This document shows positions 48,546 through 64,000 of a DNA stretch of 64,000 nucleotides, one piece after another. The DNA comes from Thunnus maccoyii (lineage: Eukaryota; Chordata; Actinopteri; Scombriformes; Scombridae). Positions within the stretch are counted from its first letter, which is position 1; each line of letters opens with the position of its first letter. The translations under genes and the position numbers were made by a program. The stretch lies in contig NC_056548.1 in assembly GCF_910596095.1 (NCBI RefSeq), positions 10,503,151 to 10,567,150 on the forward strand, in the 5' to 3' direction. Under the pieces are notes generated by a model that saw only the letters and a program-made list of their open reading frames with translations, made no database searches and was not told where the DNA came from.

Positions 48546-48887
48546 TCATAAAGATGATCACCAGTTCCCTACACAAGTTGGCAAAACGCAAAATAGAGTC
48601 TTATGGTTGCTTAACGCCACCCATCCATATGTTGAAAGGGTAAAACTATCCAGAGAAAAGTCATAAAAAGTAAACATAATTTTGTGTAAAAAGGAATATG
48701 TTTTAGATTCTCTCCTATCCTCTGAATCGTCTTGTGACCCCTCAGATTTATCTTGCGACCACTTTGGGATGTCCCCACCTCCAGCTTGGGAACCACTGGT
48801 TCTTATGGTATAACGATATGAAATGCAGAAAAGCTGTTCACATGTCTGAAGCCGGCAAATCTTTGGTCTTCGCGCTTGATAAACGAC

Positions 48888-49356
48888 TTAAAGGAATAGT
48901 TTTTGGGGAAATAAGCGTATTTTCTTTCTTTTCGAGAGTTAGACGAAAAGATCGACACCGCTCTCACACCTGTCTGTTAAATATGAAGCCAAAGCCAGCA
49001 GCTTGTTAACGTAGCTTAGCGTAAAAGACTGGAAACAGTTTGCCTGCTTCTGTCCAAAACTTTACTTGAGCATTTTACTTTTGTGCCAGACTATTTTGTT
49101 GCAAAGACCAGCAATTTCCTGGAGTCTTTGTAACCGGTCCCGGTCAAGAAATATTCTGGCACATTAGCCCCTGAAAACAGAGAATTGATATATTTACACT
49201 CAAGTTTTGGTGCATATTAAATAAATCATATAACGTATTATTTGTTGAACTTTAGAGGTGTTTGCAGGCGGATTTTTATTACCTTTGCACGGAGCCAGGC
49301 TAGTTGTTTTCTCCTGTTTCCGGTATTTGTGCAAAATGTTGAACTATTCCTTTTAG
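48888..49356. repeat. Repeat family A copy with both ends, pak2 intron 1
   Basis: Starts TTAAAGGAATAGTTTTTGGG and ends GAACTATTCCTTTTAG, inverted to each other. Inside: 'aacgtagcttagcgtaaaag' on the left and 'ggagccaggctagttgtttt' on the right. About 470 bp. Confidence 0.75.
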
Positions 49357-50889
49357 ATGATTATTTAATTTCATCATTTCAGCAGCAATAAGCAGTTATA
49401 CAAACACTGTAGCCTTCAGTGCTGATGTGTGCACCTGCCTGCTCCCCTCAAAGTTGTCCTGCTGCTGCTGCTCAGTAAGCTTAGCTCCGAGCTACACTTC
49501 ATAAAAGACTTACATGTGCTCACAATGGAGCCCCTTGTTGGCAAGGGGAGTGTGTGTTTTTTAGGGCAGGGAATGTGTGTGAGATGAGGCTTGCATGAGG
49601 AGGAGTTTTGTGTGTGTGAGTGTGTGTGTGAGTGTGTGTGAGATGAAGAGGAGTACACGCCCAAACCCCAGCAGCCCCGAAGCTATGGAATTCCTACTGA
49701 GAGACAACTTGTCGCGGCCTGGCCAGCCAGCACCCAACATTCAGTCCAACACACACACACACACACACAGACTTTGAAAATGCACATTAAGGCTGGACTG
49801 GGTCTAATTTTATCCTGCCTGGGCAAGAATACACTTGTCCCATCCAAAATCGCTGAGGAATGAGGCAGCCTGCTAGGACCTGCCCTGAGAAGGGTGAAAA
49901 GACAGATAGAGGGAACCAGCGAGAGCTAAGTAGATAAATGAGCAGTAGAGAAAGAGGTACACACACTCGCTGGGAATACAACTATTTTTTATTGTTTACG
50001 TGGTCTTCTGTAAGACGCAGAAGAGGCGACAAACTGGTGAGTACTTAGCAACTTAATGCAGGAGAAGGAAAGGCATTGAAAAAGATATTTGGGGTGTAAA
50101 GAGAGCTAGGGGAGTGTCTCATTTTTTCCATTTGGACTAGCTCACTGGATTGTGTCTTTATAATAGTTTGACTGTCTTGCCACACTGGGAAATTTAAGTT
50201 TAAGATCAGTTTACATGATTAAAGGTGGAAAAAACCATCACAGCCAACCAGGAAAATTGAAAATCATTGCACAGTAGGGCGCTCAGTAATGTTAGACATG
50301 CAGTACTGCGAATGTTTCAGAAATGATGCAGGGTTGTGAATATTCTAGCCTCGAGTGAAGAGGATAGTGCAGATGTGTTTCAGCTCGTGGCCCGAAGGCT
50401 CGGTTATTACACAGCACAAAACATCTTGTGTGAGTCGACTCTTTCAATAACCTCAAAGGCCTAATATGGTGTATTTTGGTGACCGTGTACCTGACTTCTT
50501 TTATTTTGTGGTGTTTTGAATGAGAGGTAAATGAGGTCAGCACAGGCGGCTGCTGCAGGTGGAGGGTTTATGTGTGAAGACGAGGTCATAGGCAATACAA
50601 ACCTTAGCCACGTTTACTATCCGGGTTCCTTACGAGCTGTGTCATTGGTGGTCAGACACAGGAAGTGAGGAAACCTTTGTTTGTTTCCTGTTTCCTGTCT
50701 GTGATGTCACCAAGAATGCAGACTGCAGCTCCGAGTCGATCAAATTGCTTGCTCTGCAAGGTGCTCTTGTGGTTGTGTTTGTGTGAGTGTGTGTGCGTGC
50801 ATGTCCGTGTGACTGTGCGTGTGCATGTGTCTCTACAATCTCAGTTTTCACCATATTAGGCTAATGGGTGAAACTCAACTCTTTACAAG
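49357..50889. other. pak2 intron 1, middle
   Basis: Intronic sequence with short (GT)n and (CA)n tracts (49610-49640, 49751-49768, 50776-50830). No exon or repeat that can be delimited. Confidence 0.35.
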
Positions 50890-51606
50890 CAGTAGTGTAA
50901 AATGTATTCAAAGCCTTTACCAAAGTAAAAGTGCCAAAAAATCAAGTAAAACACTTTAAAATCATTAAGTGAAAATACAGAAGTATTGTCAGCAAAATGC
51001 AGTTCAAGCATCAAAAAGCTAAGCACTCATTCTGCAGAAAATTGGCCCCTATGACTAATATATGATTCATAATATGACATTATTAGATTGTCAATACTGA
51101 TGCATTAATAAGTATAATTTTAATGTTGAAGCTGGTTGAGGTGGAGCTACTTTCAACTACTGTATGTAAAGTTAAGAGGTTTAGTCCAGTGGCCTCCAAA
51201 AACAGAGGGGTCAGGCCTCCTCCAAAGGGTCTCAAGATAGGGTCTTTTTTACCAGATCTGTGCTTTTCTGTGAAATATTGGATCATTTTACTTCTCTGAG
51301 ACTTGAAACAGAAGTTAAAAGTGGAAATGTCTCTTTGGTGGAACTGCCAACAGCTGAAAATGGGGCCCCAAGACACAATGCTTTTTTTTTTTCAGAAGGC
51401 CACAAGCCAAAAAGTAGTGGAACTACTGGTCAAAATGGGGAACAATGCATTGTATTTTATATGGTTATTATATGTTGTATAACTGCAATATTTCCCTATG
51501 AAATGTAGTGGAGTAGAACTATTAGGTAGGATGAAATGAGAATACTTCAAAATTGTACTTAAGCATATTACTACTAGTTGATATATTCAGTTATTTTCTA
51601 CCACTG
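50890..51606. mobile_element. Repeat family E, near full-length copy
   Basis: The left end CAGTAGTGTAAAATGTATTC and inverted right end CAGTGGTAGAAAATAACTG share the terminal pattern of a widespread teleost non-autonomous element. The interior includes 'gtggcctccaaaaacagagg'. No transposase frame. About 717 bp. Confidence 0.65.
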
Positions 51607-52187
51607 GTGTCTATATCATGTTTCTGATGTCTGACACCACACAGCTCAGTTCTCCTTCTTCTTCTTCTTCACACGGTGCCGTTCTTCATTCCTTTCCCTT
51701 TAAATCCTTTGTTATACCATTCTCAGTCACCCACTCTCTCGTCGACACTCTTGTTTCTCTCTCTGTTTCTCTGCCTCCTTTCCTTCCTCATTCATTGCTA
51801 AATGTGAGCGAGACTCAACACGTCATTTCGCCCATTCAGCGTTGCTTCCTGTTCACACTCTCTGTTCCCTTCGCTCCAACACTCACTGCTGATCCACAGA
51901 TTGTGGTATGGATGGATCACTTAGGTCTGTGTGTTTTTCTGACTTTGTTGTTTAGTTGTTTTAACTCTGTGTAATGTAGGCTAAGCTTGTCTTGATTTGT
52001 CAAAGGGAAACGAGCGTCTCTCAGTAGCATTTTGGGCTAGCATGTACTGCTTTGACTAGCATTGTGAAAGGTTAAAAAAAAAAAAAAAACAGGAAGAAGT
52101 GAGCCAGTGATTGAGCGTGCAACAGACTTAATGTATTTCATGTGTACGTTTGCATTTGTGCGACTCCGCAGGTGTACGTGTGTGTAG

Positions 52188-58705
<6,518 letters not shown>

Positions 58706-60564
58706 ATCCCAGTCTCTAAAGACTATGAGAGCTTTCGCCAGTGACAGCCAAACCAACCAGCATCTCCTACTGGTCTACGTATGACAGTCGTCAGCAACCT
58801 GCTAGTGTTTTTTTTTTTTTTTTGTTTTTTCAAAGAGTCATAAAATGCCTCTCGACTCTTCCCAGTGTTTCTGTACTGATGCCAGATTAATCGTACCCTC
58901 TGTGCCTTTTTCTAAAACTGCAGGCAGCCATAATGTCTGTCGCAGCCATAGCATGTGTATGTTGTTGATGTTGACACTGGTTACTATGCATATCAGCAAC
59001 ACAGGATCACTGTTGTTAAGGTTCAAGACTCTTTGCACACCAAGGAACATTCACAAAGGTTTTTTTTTCTTTATCTTAAGACCTCTTCACAAAGCTGCTG
59101 AAAGCAACTATTCCTGAGAAGCTGAGAAACATGGACAACGTTACACGTAACTGTGTCCTGAATCCATACTACATGGTAGTTCAAAGCAGGTTTTAAGGAA
59201 TGTGGGCAGGCCTCAGTTGGAAAAGGGTGATGTTACTCATTTCCCTGCACCAAGAGGGATTTTGCAACATGAATTTGTCCAGATTTCTTTTTTTTTTTTG
59301 AGGGTGTCTGCCCTCTGGTGGCAGTTTAGGGTGTTACCAAGACTTAAAACACACTATCAGTTCAAGCTGGTATCTAATTTTTGCCTTAGAATATTTTACA
59401 AATAAGGAAATCTTATAAAATATTAAACATTCTTTGAATCAAATTAAAGAGTTTTTTGACATGATCAGACATGCTCATCTTGAGGATAACGATAGTGAGG
59501 ATTCTTGGTGTATGGAGATACTTGGACCTTTGCAACTGGCTTTCTGTGGTTGTTGCTATGGTTACACATGTGCATTACGACAGGGTCCAATAGGTTAGAA
59601 AGTGTACTGTGGCCCTGCCTGGGACAATGCAGTCTTTGTGCAGTGGAAAAAGCCATTAAAGTGTCCTTGTTTGACCTTGGATCTCACTGGAAATTAACCC
59701 ATTCCAGTAAAGGGATGGGATTTAGTTTTTCTTCAGTCTGCTTTTATGCATGAAACTCATTTATTTTATAATAGTAGATTAAAAATGTCCAGATTTCATT
59801 TGTTAAGGGTGTCAGGAGTTTAGGGTGTCACCAGGAACCAAAACACACAATATCATTAATCCAACTTCATACACCTCTGTTATCAAACTATGCAAATCCA
59901 TCTGATCACTCAGATGTTTACCGTCTGAAACATTTCCTTAAACCTTGAACTCTCAAGATTACTGTACCTGAAAACCACATTTCTATCACCATGATGTTTC
60001 GTCTAGATGTTCTGTTTGTCTTTAGTTGTGCCTTTTTCCAATAGACGCCTTACTATTGGTGTGTTGGTGTCAGTACAACACAAATACTGTGTGAAGTTGT
60101 CTGTCTGAATGTGTTGAACTGGAGAAAGACTTTGCATTTTTTTTTTGTATATTATGTATTGGTGATGTCCTGTATTTTTAGCAGCTTTTTAAAAGTATGT
60201 ATATCATTGTTTTATATTTGTAACTAACACAACAGAGGACAATTTTTTTTTTCAACTTGTTTATATGTACCAATTTATCTTTAGTTCCCTGATCTGCACA
60301 ATTATGGACTCCAAACCATTAAATGTATTGATAAGCCTGAGACACTCTAGCCAGACCTGAGTCGAGCAGTATTTGGAAATAATTGTTTGTTTTAACCTGT
60401 ATTGGGGTGCCGAATGAGTTTCAAAATGGGACAATACCTCATTTTCCAGCATGTTTAGACAATCCCTATAAAGCATTTAAAACGTCTCATTGAATTTGTT
60501 TTTAACGGATGCATGATTCAATAAAACACACTCCTATGGATCTCAACAGGTTCACACAAATAAA
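58706..60564 (+). other. pak2 3' UTR with two poly(A) signals
   Basis: Long AT-rich downstream stretch without exons. AATAAA occurs at 60520-60525 and again at 60559-60564, giving a plausible 3' UTR of about 1.8 kb. It contains T-runs and repeated phrases such as 'tttagggtgt(c/t)acca' at about 59326 and 59819, suggesting a local duplication. Confidence 0.5.
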
Positions 60565-60965
60565 GAGTGCTTCCAAATACTATTGGCAGAATGAAATACA
60601 CCATTATGTGACCAGAACACACATTCCAGTTAGATGCATAACATGAATGATTGAAGAGTTTAAAATGAATGTGCTGTTGTTCATCATGAAACCAAATCCA
60701 TATAGTAAGTAAATTATTATTAAAAATTGACTTAAATTGGCTCGTGTTTCAATGTGAATGATTCAAATGTATTTATGATCTCCTATTTTGACACAAGAGG
60801 GCGGTATTTAAGCATTTATGGCAGAAACAACTCACTGATGTCCACAGATGTTATAATTTGAATATCTGTTCTGCCTCCCTGCTTATCAGCCGCTTTAAAG
60901 GCGCCTAGTTTTATGTATCATAAAATTTTGCTCTTTTTCCTCACACACATTCATCCATAACGGAG

Positions 60966-61387
60966 ATGTTACTGGTTTTCTTTATGATACTAACAGTCCA
61001 AGTGCAGATGCTGATTTGACTCAAATATACGAACCAATCTTTATTATTCTTCATGTAATATGTTAGATACAGTGGTAATGTTTTATTGTTTTGCAGGATC
61101 GACAGGCAATCCAACTGTGACTCAGTCTCCTGCATCAAAGTCAGTCAGTCCGGGGGAGACAGTCTCTCTGAGTACATGAGTCGATGATGATCTCAGCTTG
61201 TACCTACAGAAACCTGGACAGCCTCCCAAACAGCTGTTTTACAAAATAAGTTGTCATCAATCTGATACTCTGAGTCATATTAGCAGCAATGGATCCCAAC
61301 CTGAATTCACTCTGACTATCAGGGGAGTCCAGCTTGAAGATGCAGAAGATTACTACTCATTATGTGATATGGAGTCATAAAAAAACC
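60966..61387 (+). pseudogene. Immunoglobulin light-chain V pseudogene
   Basis: A leader-like frame, MLLVFFMILTVQ, starts at 60966. The V exon starts after the acceptor at about 61094-61096 and reads PTVTQSPASKSVSPGETVSL, typical of light-chain framework 1. It then breaks: the first conserved Cys region is lost, a TGA interrupts it at about 61179, the framework-2 Trp is Leu (LYLQKPGQPPKQLFYK), and the last motif is EDAEDYYSLCD with the Cys shifted. The recombination signal has decayed: TTATGTG (61360-61366), a 12-bp spacer, then AAAAAAACC (61379-61387), aligning base for base with the intact signal of the downstream V gene. Non-functional as a conventional V. Confidence 0.8.
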
Positions 61388-61976
61388 TCCCTTAGTTAGG
61401 CTGCATACAGATCGATGTGTTGCAGCTGTGACCTGTTGCAGGAGATACGGATATGCACGACTGCTCACCCGAATAGTTTCCCAAAGACAAAACCACAACT
61501 TACAGAAACCTCTTGATAGTTCATCTCCAGTTAAAGGGGAAGTGAAACTGATTTTCATCAGCCTGACATTCAGACTTTGTTACCTTTTATAGCAGTCGTC
61601 CTCGCTAAGAAAAAAAAATGTGGCACGGATCCTGAATGAATGCGGAATATACTTATTTCTCTTGTATCAACATAGAATCTGTGTACTGTTTTGTACATTT
61701 TTGAGCAATAAAGGAATAGAGAATGCATTGTATGTAGTTTTGAAGAAATATTAAACTAATATCATTGGCCTACCTCAGATAGAGTTTACTATAACAGACG
61801 TAAACAGATGCAATATGAATGAATATTGATCTCTATAAAGGTTCTTATCAGTGTGAGATCAGCCCTGTTTGATGAATAACAAAAATAACAACATGCAAAC
61901 ACTGAACTCACAGTTTTATGCACAATTTGGTATAAGATATATACACTATAAATCATACAAAATAGAAATCTGTGCT
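61388..61976. other. Spacer between V pseudogene and J segment
   Basis: The first 60 bp resemble the 3' flank of the intact V gene (acctccctTAGttaggctgca versus acctccctcagtcagactgc). The rest is AT-rich. I looked on the minus strand for a constant-domain exon downstream of the J and found none. Confidence 0.45.
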
Positions 61977-62018
61977 ACTTTATGAGTTTGGTTCCTCCAC
62001 CAAATGTCCACCACAGTG
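61977..62018 (-). other. Immunoglobulin light-chain J segment (antisense to V)
   Basis: On the minus strand: heptamer CACTGTG (62018-62012), then a coding segment 62011-61979 translating WTFGGGTKLIK, then a GT (61978-61977) as possible splice donor. The FGxGTKL motif and the CACTGTGGTGGACATTTGG start are characteristic of kappa-type J segments. A good nonamer is not visible at either a 12- or a 23-bp spacing, so the signal may be weak or dead. The J is one residue shorter than usual before the splice. V segments on both sides point the opposite way, so joining would require inversion. Confidence 0.68.
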
Positions 62019-62145
62019 ATACAAACTCATTAAGTGATTAAAATATCTCTTCTCTTTTAATAACACACCAGAATTAATATTATATTGAATTGACAATATT
62101 CTTCAGTCTGTTGAGAGCAGAGAAATCATTTCCATAGAGAGGAGG

Positions 62146-62190
62146 CTTTGCATCGTCAGCTGATCCTCCAGTGAACTGAGAGGGTTTATA
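62146..62190 (+). promoter_or_regulatory. V gene promoter: octamer-like and TATA-like elements
   Basis: CTTTGCAT at 62146-62153 differs at one position from the immunoglobulin octamer ATTTGCAT and lies 110 bp upstream of the leader ATG. TTTATA at 62185-62190 follows. Spacing is as in light-chain V promoters. Confidence 0.55.
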
Positions 62191-62255
62191 GTCCTGTGAG
62201 TTCAACACTGCAGGACTCAGATCTGTCAGTCAACACAGCAGAAAGCACAACCACC

Positions 62256-62714
62256 ATGACTCTCATCACCATCCTCATCTGGACGCTGGCCTGCTGCTGT
62301 TTTACAGGTTCATTCACTCAGCAACATTTCAAACATGATGTGTTTCCTTTTCTGTCATTTATTTCTGCTGATAAATGAAAGATTTGTTTCTGTCTGCAGG
62401 ATGCAGCGGTCAGGTGACTGTGACTCAACCTCCAGTAGTGACATCTACTCCAGGATCCACTGTCACTCTCACCTGTAAAACCAGCCAGGCTGTTTATAGA
62501 GATAGTAGTGGAGATTATATGCACTGGTATCAACAGAAATCTGGACAGACTACAAAACTCCTAATAAAATTTGCAAGCACACGTCATTCAGGAACACCAG
62601 CTCGGTTTAGTGGCAGTGGAAGCAGCTCTGACTTCTCTTTGACCATCAGTGGAGTTCAGACTGAAGATGCAGCAGTTTATTACTGTCAGAGTGTCCATAG
62701 TGGGCCGGTGTTCA
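62256..62714 (+). CDS. Immunoglobulin light-chain variable (V) gene segment, kappa-like
   Basis: Two exons: leader 62256-62307 ([18 protein letters not shown], hydrophobic signal peptide, Kozak ACCATGA) and V exon 62400-62714, separated by a 92-bp intron with normal splice sites. The V exon reads [23 protein letters not shown] with the first conserved Cys, [16 protein letters not shown] with the framework-2 Trp, [20 protein letters not shown], then [14 protein letters not shown] with the second Cys. Unlike its neighbour there is no internal stop before the recombination signal. As a germline segment it must be joined to a J and spliced to a constant exon to make a light chain in B cells. The 12-bp signal spacer and framework fit kappa-type teleost light chains; the exact isotype is not assigned. 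Confidence 0.9.
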
Positions 62715-62742
62715 CACAGTGATTTGTAGTCGTACAAAAACC
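62715..62742 (+). promoter_or_regulatory. V(D)J recombination signal sequence, 12-bp spacer
   Basis: Perfect heptamer CACAGTG (62715-62721), 12-bp spacer (62722-62733) and nonamer ACAAAAACC (62734-62742), directly after the V coding end. This is the canonical RAG1/RAG2 target and pairs with 23-bp-spacer signals on J segments. Confidence 0.93.
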
Positions 62743-63107
62743 TCCCTCAGTCAGACTGCAGAGACACTGAGCTGTTACAGCAGGAACCGACTGCAGCTGC
62801 TGAAGAGGAAGAGACTCTGACACAGACCACTGAACACAGAGCTGACAGTAACCTCACCAAGCACAAACTGTACCAATCACAAACAACATGTACACATGAA
62901 TATATTGGCATATTTTATATTTTTAAATATCTTCCTTTTATTCCATGTCAAAAAGTGTGAAACTGACATTGAAACTAACCATCATGATGTTCATTTTCCA
63001 CATACAGTGATATCAGAAGTTGTGGGGAAAAAAAGAAGAAACTGAACATTTTCCACAATCTAGAAACTTAGACACACATCAACATGTTGTTTGTCACTTG
63101 AAAACAT
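62743..63107. other. 3' flank of the V gene
   Basis: No J or C segment is seen on either strand. The first 40 bp match the flank of the V pseudogene, so the duplication unit of the two V genes extends past the recombination signal. Confidence 0.4.
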
Positions 63108-63668
63108 TATTCACTGGACATTCTCAGATATTTGCTGATTCACTGTCTTGTTGACTGATACAAACTCTCATATCTGTCAGTTAAAGACAAAGCAAGAGCC
63201 AATAGCCAGTTAGCTTAGCTTAGCATAACAACTGGAAACAGAGGGAAACAGCTAGCCTGGCTCTGTCTGAAGGCAAAAAAAATCTGCCCACCAGTACCTC
63301 TAAAGCTCATTAATTAACATGTTATATGTTGCCTGTTTAATCCCCCAAAAAACAAATTGAAAAAACAAGACAAGTTGTGGTTTAACAGGGGTTTATGTGA
63401 TGTTACCAGACAACCAGCAGAAACTTTGGCTTTTGTTAATATTAAACAAGCCAGATATTAATTAGTGAGCTTTAGAGGTTTTATAGGCAGATTTTGTTAC
63501 CTACAGACAAGCTAGCTGTTTCTCCCTATTTACATTTGTAATGCTAAGCTAACCAGGAGCCATAGCTCCATATTTATGTACAAATAAAAAAGTGGTATCG
63601 ATCTTCTCATCTACCTCTCGGCAAGAAATCAAATACCTGTATTTCCCAAGATGTCAAACTATTCCTTT
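63108..63668. repeat. Repeat family A full copy near the right edge
   Basis: Left arm 'agttagcttagcttagcata' (63209-63228), right arm 'aatgctaagctaaccaggag', then 'gtatttcccaagatgtcaaactattccttt' in segments typical of the right end. About 560 bp, the best match to the copy at 9447-10012. Confidence 0.75.
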
Positions 63669-64000
63669 GGGATTTTCTCTGTAAACATCAATCAACAACA
63701 TGTTGTTTACTCACATCTTGTCTCACAGGATGTAATCCAACATTTTCTAAAAATGTTCTTCTCTCATCTCATTGAAACTCATCCTCCTATTAACAGGGTT
63801 GTTAAAACATTATTTATGCTAACAGTATCATTTTATCAACACAAACAGCAGCCCAAACAGAACATTTAGTGGCTGTCTAAGATCCTGCACACCAAACAAT
63901 CAACTTCAACTTATTACTCAACTTTTCAGATAAATCAAATACCAAATATACAATATAACATACTTTAATTAGAGTAGAAACCTGTTAAGTGTGAAGGGAA
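63669..64000. other. Right-edge sequence
   Basis: AT-rich with no recognisable light-chain segment or exon before the window ends. Confidence 0.35.

Noticed and set aside
61388-61560. Possible constant-domain fragment (minus strand, SPLTGDELSRGFCK)
   Set aside because: It superficially resembles a light-chain C-terminus, but lacks the domain Cys/Trp residues, and part of the region aligns with the 3' flank of the V gene instead.

Overview
This is a vertebrate nuclear window. Intron-rich genes, GT-AG splice sites, very long (CA)n/(TG)n microsatellites, AT-rich introns and many short DNA-transposon-like repeats all point to a ray-finned (teleost) fish, probably a spiny-rayed species. There is no CRISPR array, operon or prokaryotic signal. 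I read five conserved protein-coding genes exon by exon with matching splice phases, plus the edge of an immunoglobulin light-chain cluster.

Layout, left to right. (1) 38-1862 (-): the first four coding exons of atr, the DNA-damage checkpoint kinase; the gene runs off the left edge. (2) 3591-13989 (-): pls1, plastin/fimbrin, 15 coding exons and 633 residues, with a probable non-coding first exon and promoter at 16.6-16.9 kb. (3) 19029-29048 (+): gyg1, glycogenin, 7 coding exons and 339 residues, with a long repeat-containing 3' region. (4) 32427-42688 (-): hltf, a HIRAN/SNF2/RING DNA translocase and ubiquitin ligase, 24 coding exons and 963 residues, tail-to-tail with gyg1. (5) 52188-58705 (+): pak2, a p21-activated kinase, 14 coding exons and 516 residues, head-to-head with hltf and with a likely non-coding exon 1 near 45.6-45.8 kb. 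(6) 60.9-62.8 kb: a broken light-chain V segment (+), a J segment on the opposite strand, and an intact V gene (+) with a 12-bp-spacer recombination signal. No constant-region exon is visible.

The genes do not form a pathway. ATR and HLTF both act in the response to stalled replication forks; plastin and PAK2 both act on the actin cytoskeleton; glycogenin primes glycogen. The pairs pls1-atr and gyg1-hltf are also neighbours on human chromosome 3q, so this is an old syntenic block.

Spaces between exons are filled with non-autonomous repeats. At least four families with recognisable ends recur: an 'AGCTTAGCTTAGCATAA' fold-back family (5 copies), a 'GCTGCAAC...CGATTA' family (about 11 copies), a 'CAGTGGTGGAAGAAG' family, and single elements with clear terminal inverted repeats at 8.08-8.58 kb and 29.26-30.27 kb. 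I found no undescribed defence or mobile system. The observations most worth checking are: long (UG)n tracts directly upstream of many 3' splice sites, including the hltf Walker-B exon; a J segment in opposite orientation to its flanking V segments; a repeat carrying two TCTCGCGAGA motifs next to the gyg1 start; a substituted EF-hand glycine in pls1; and loss of the mammalian caspase site in pak2.
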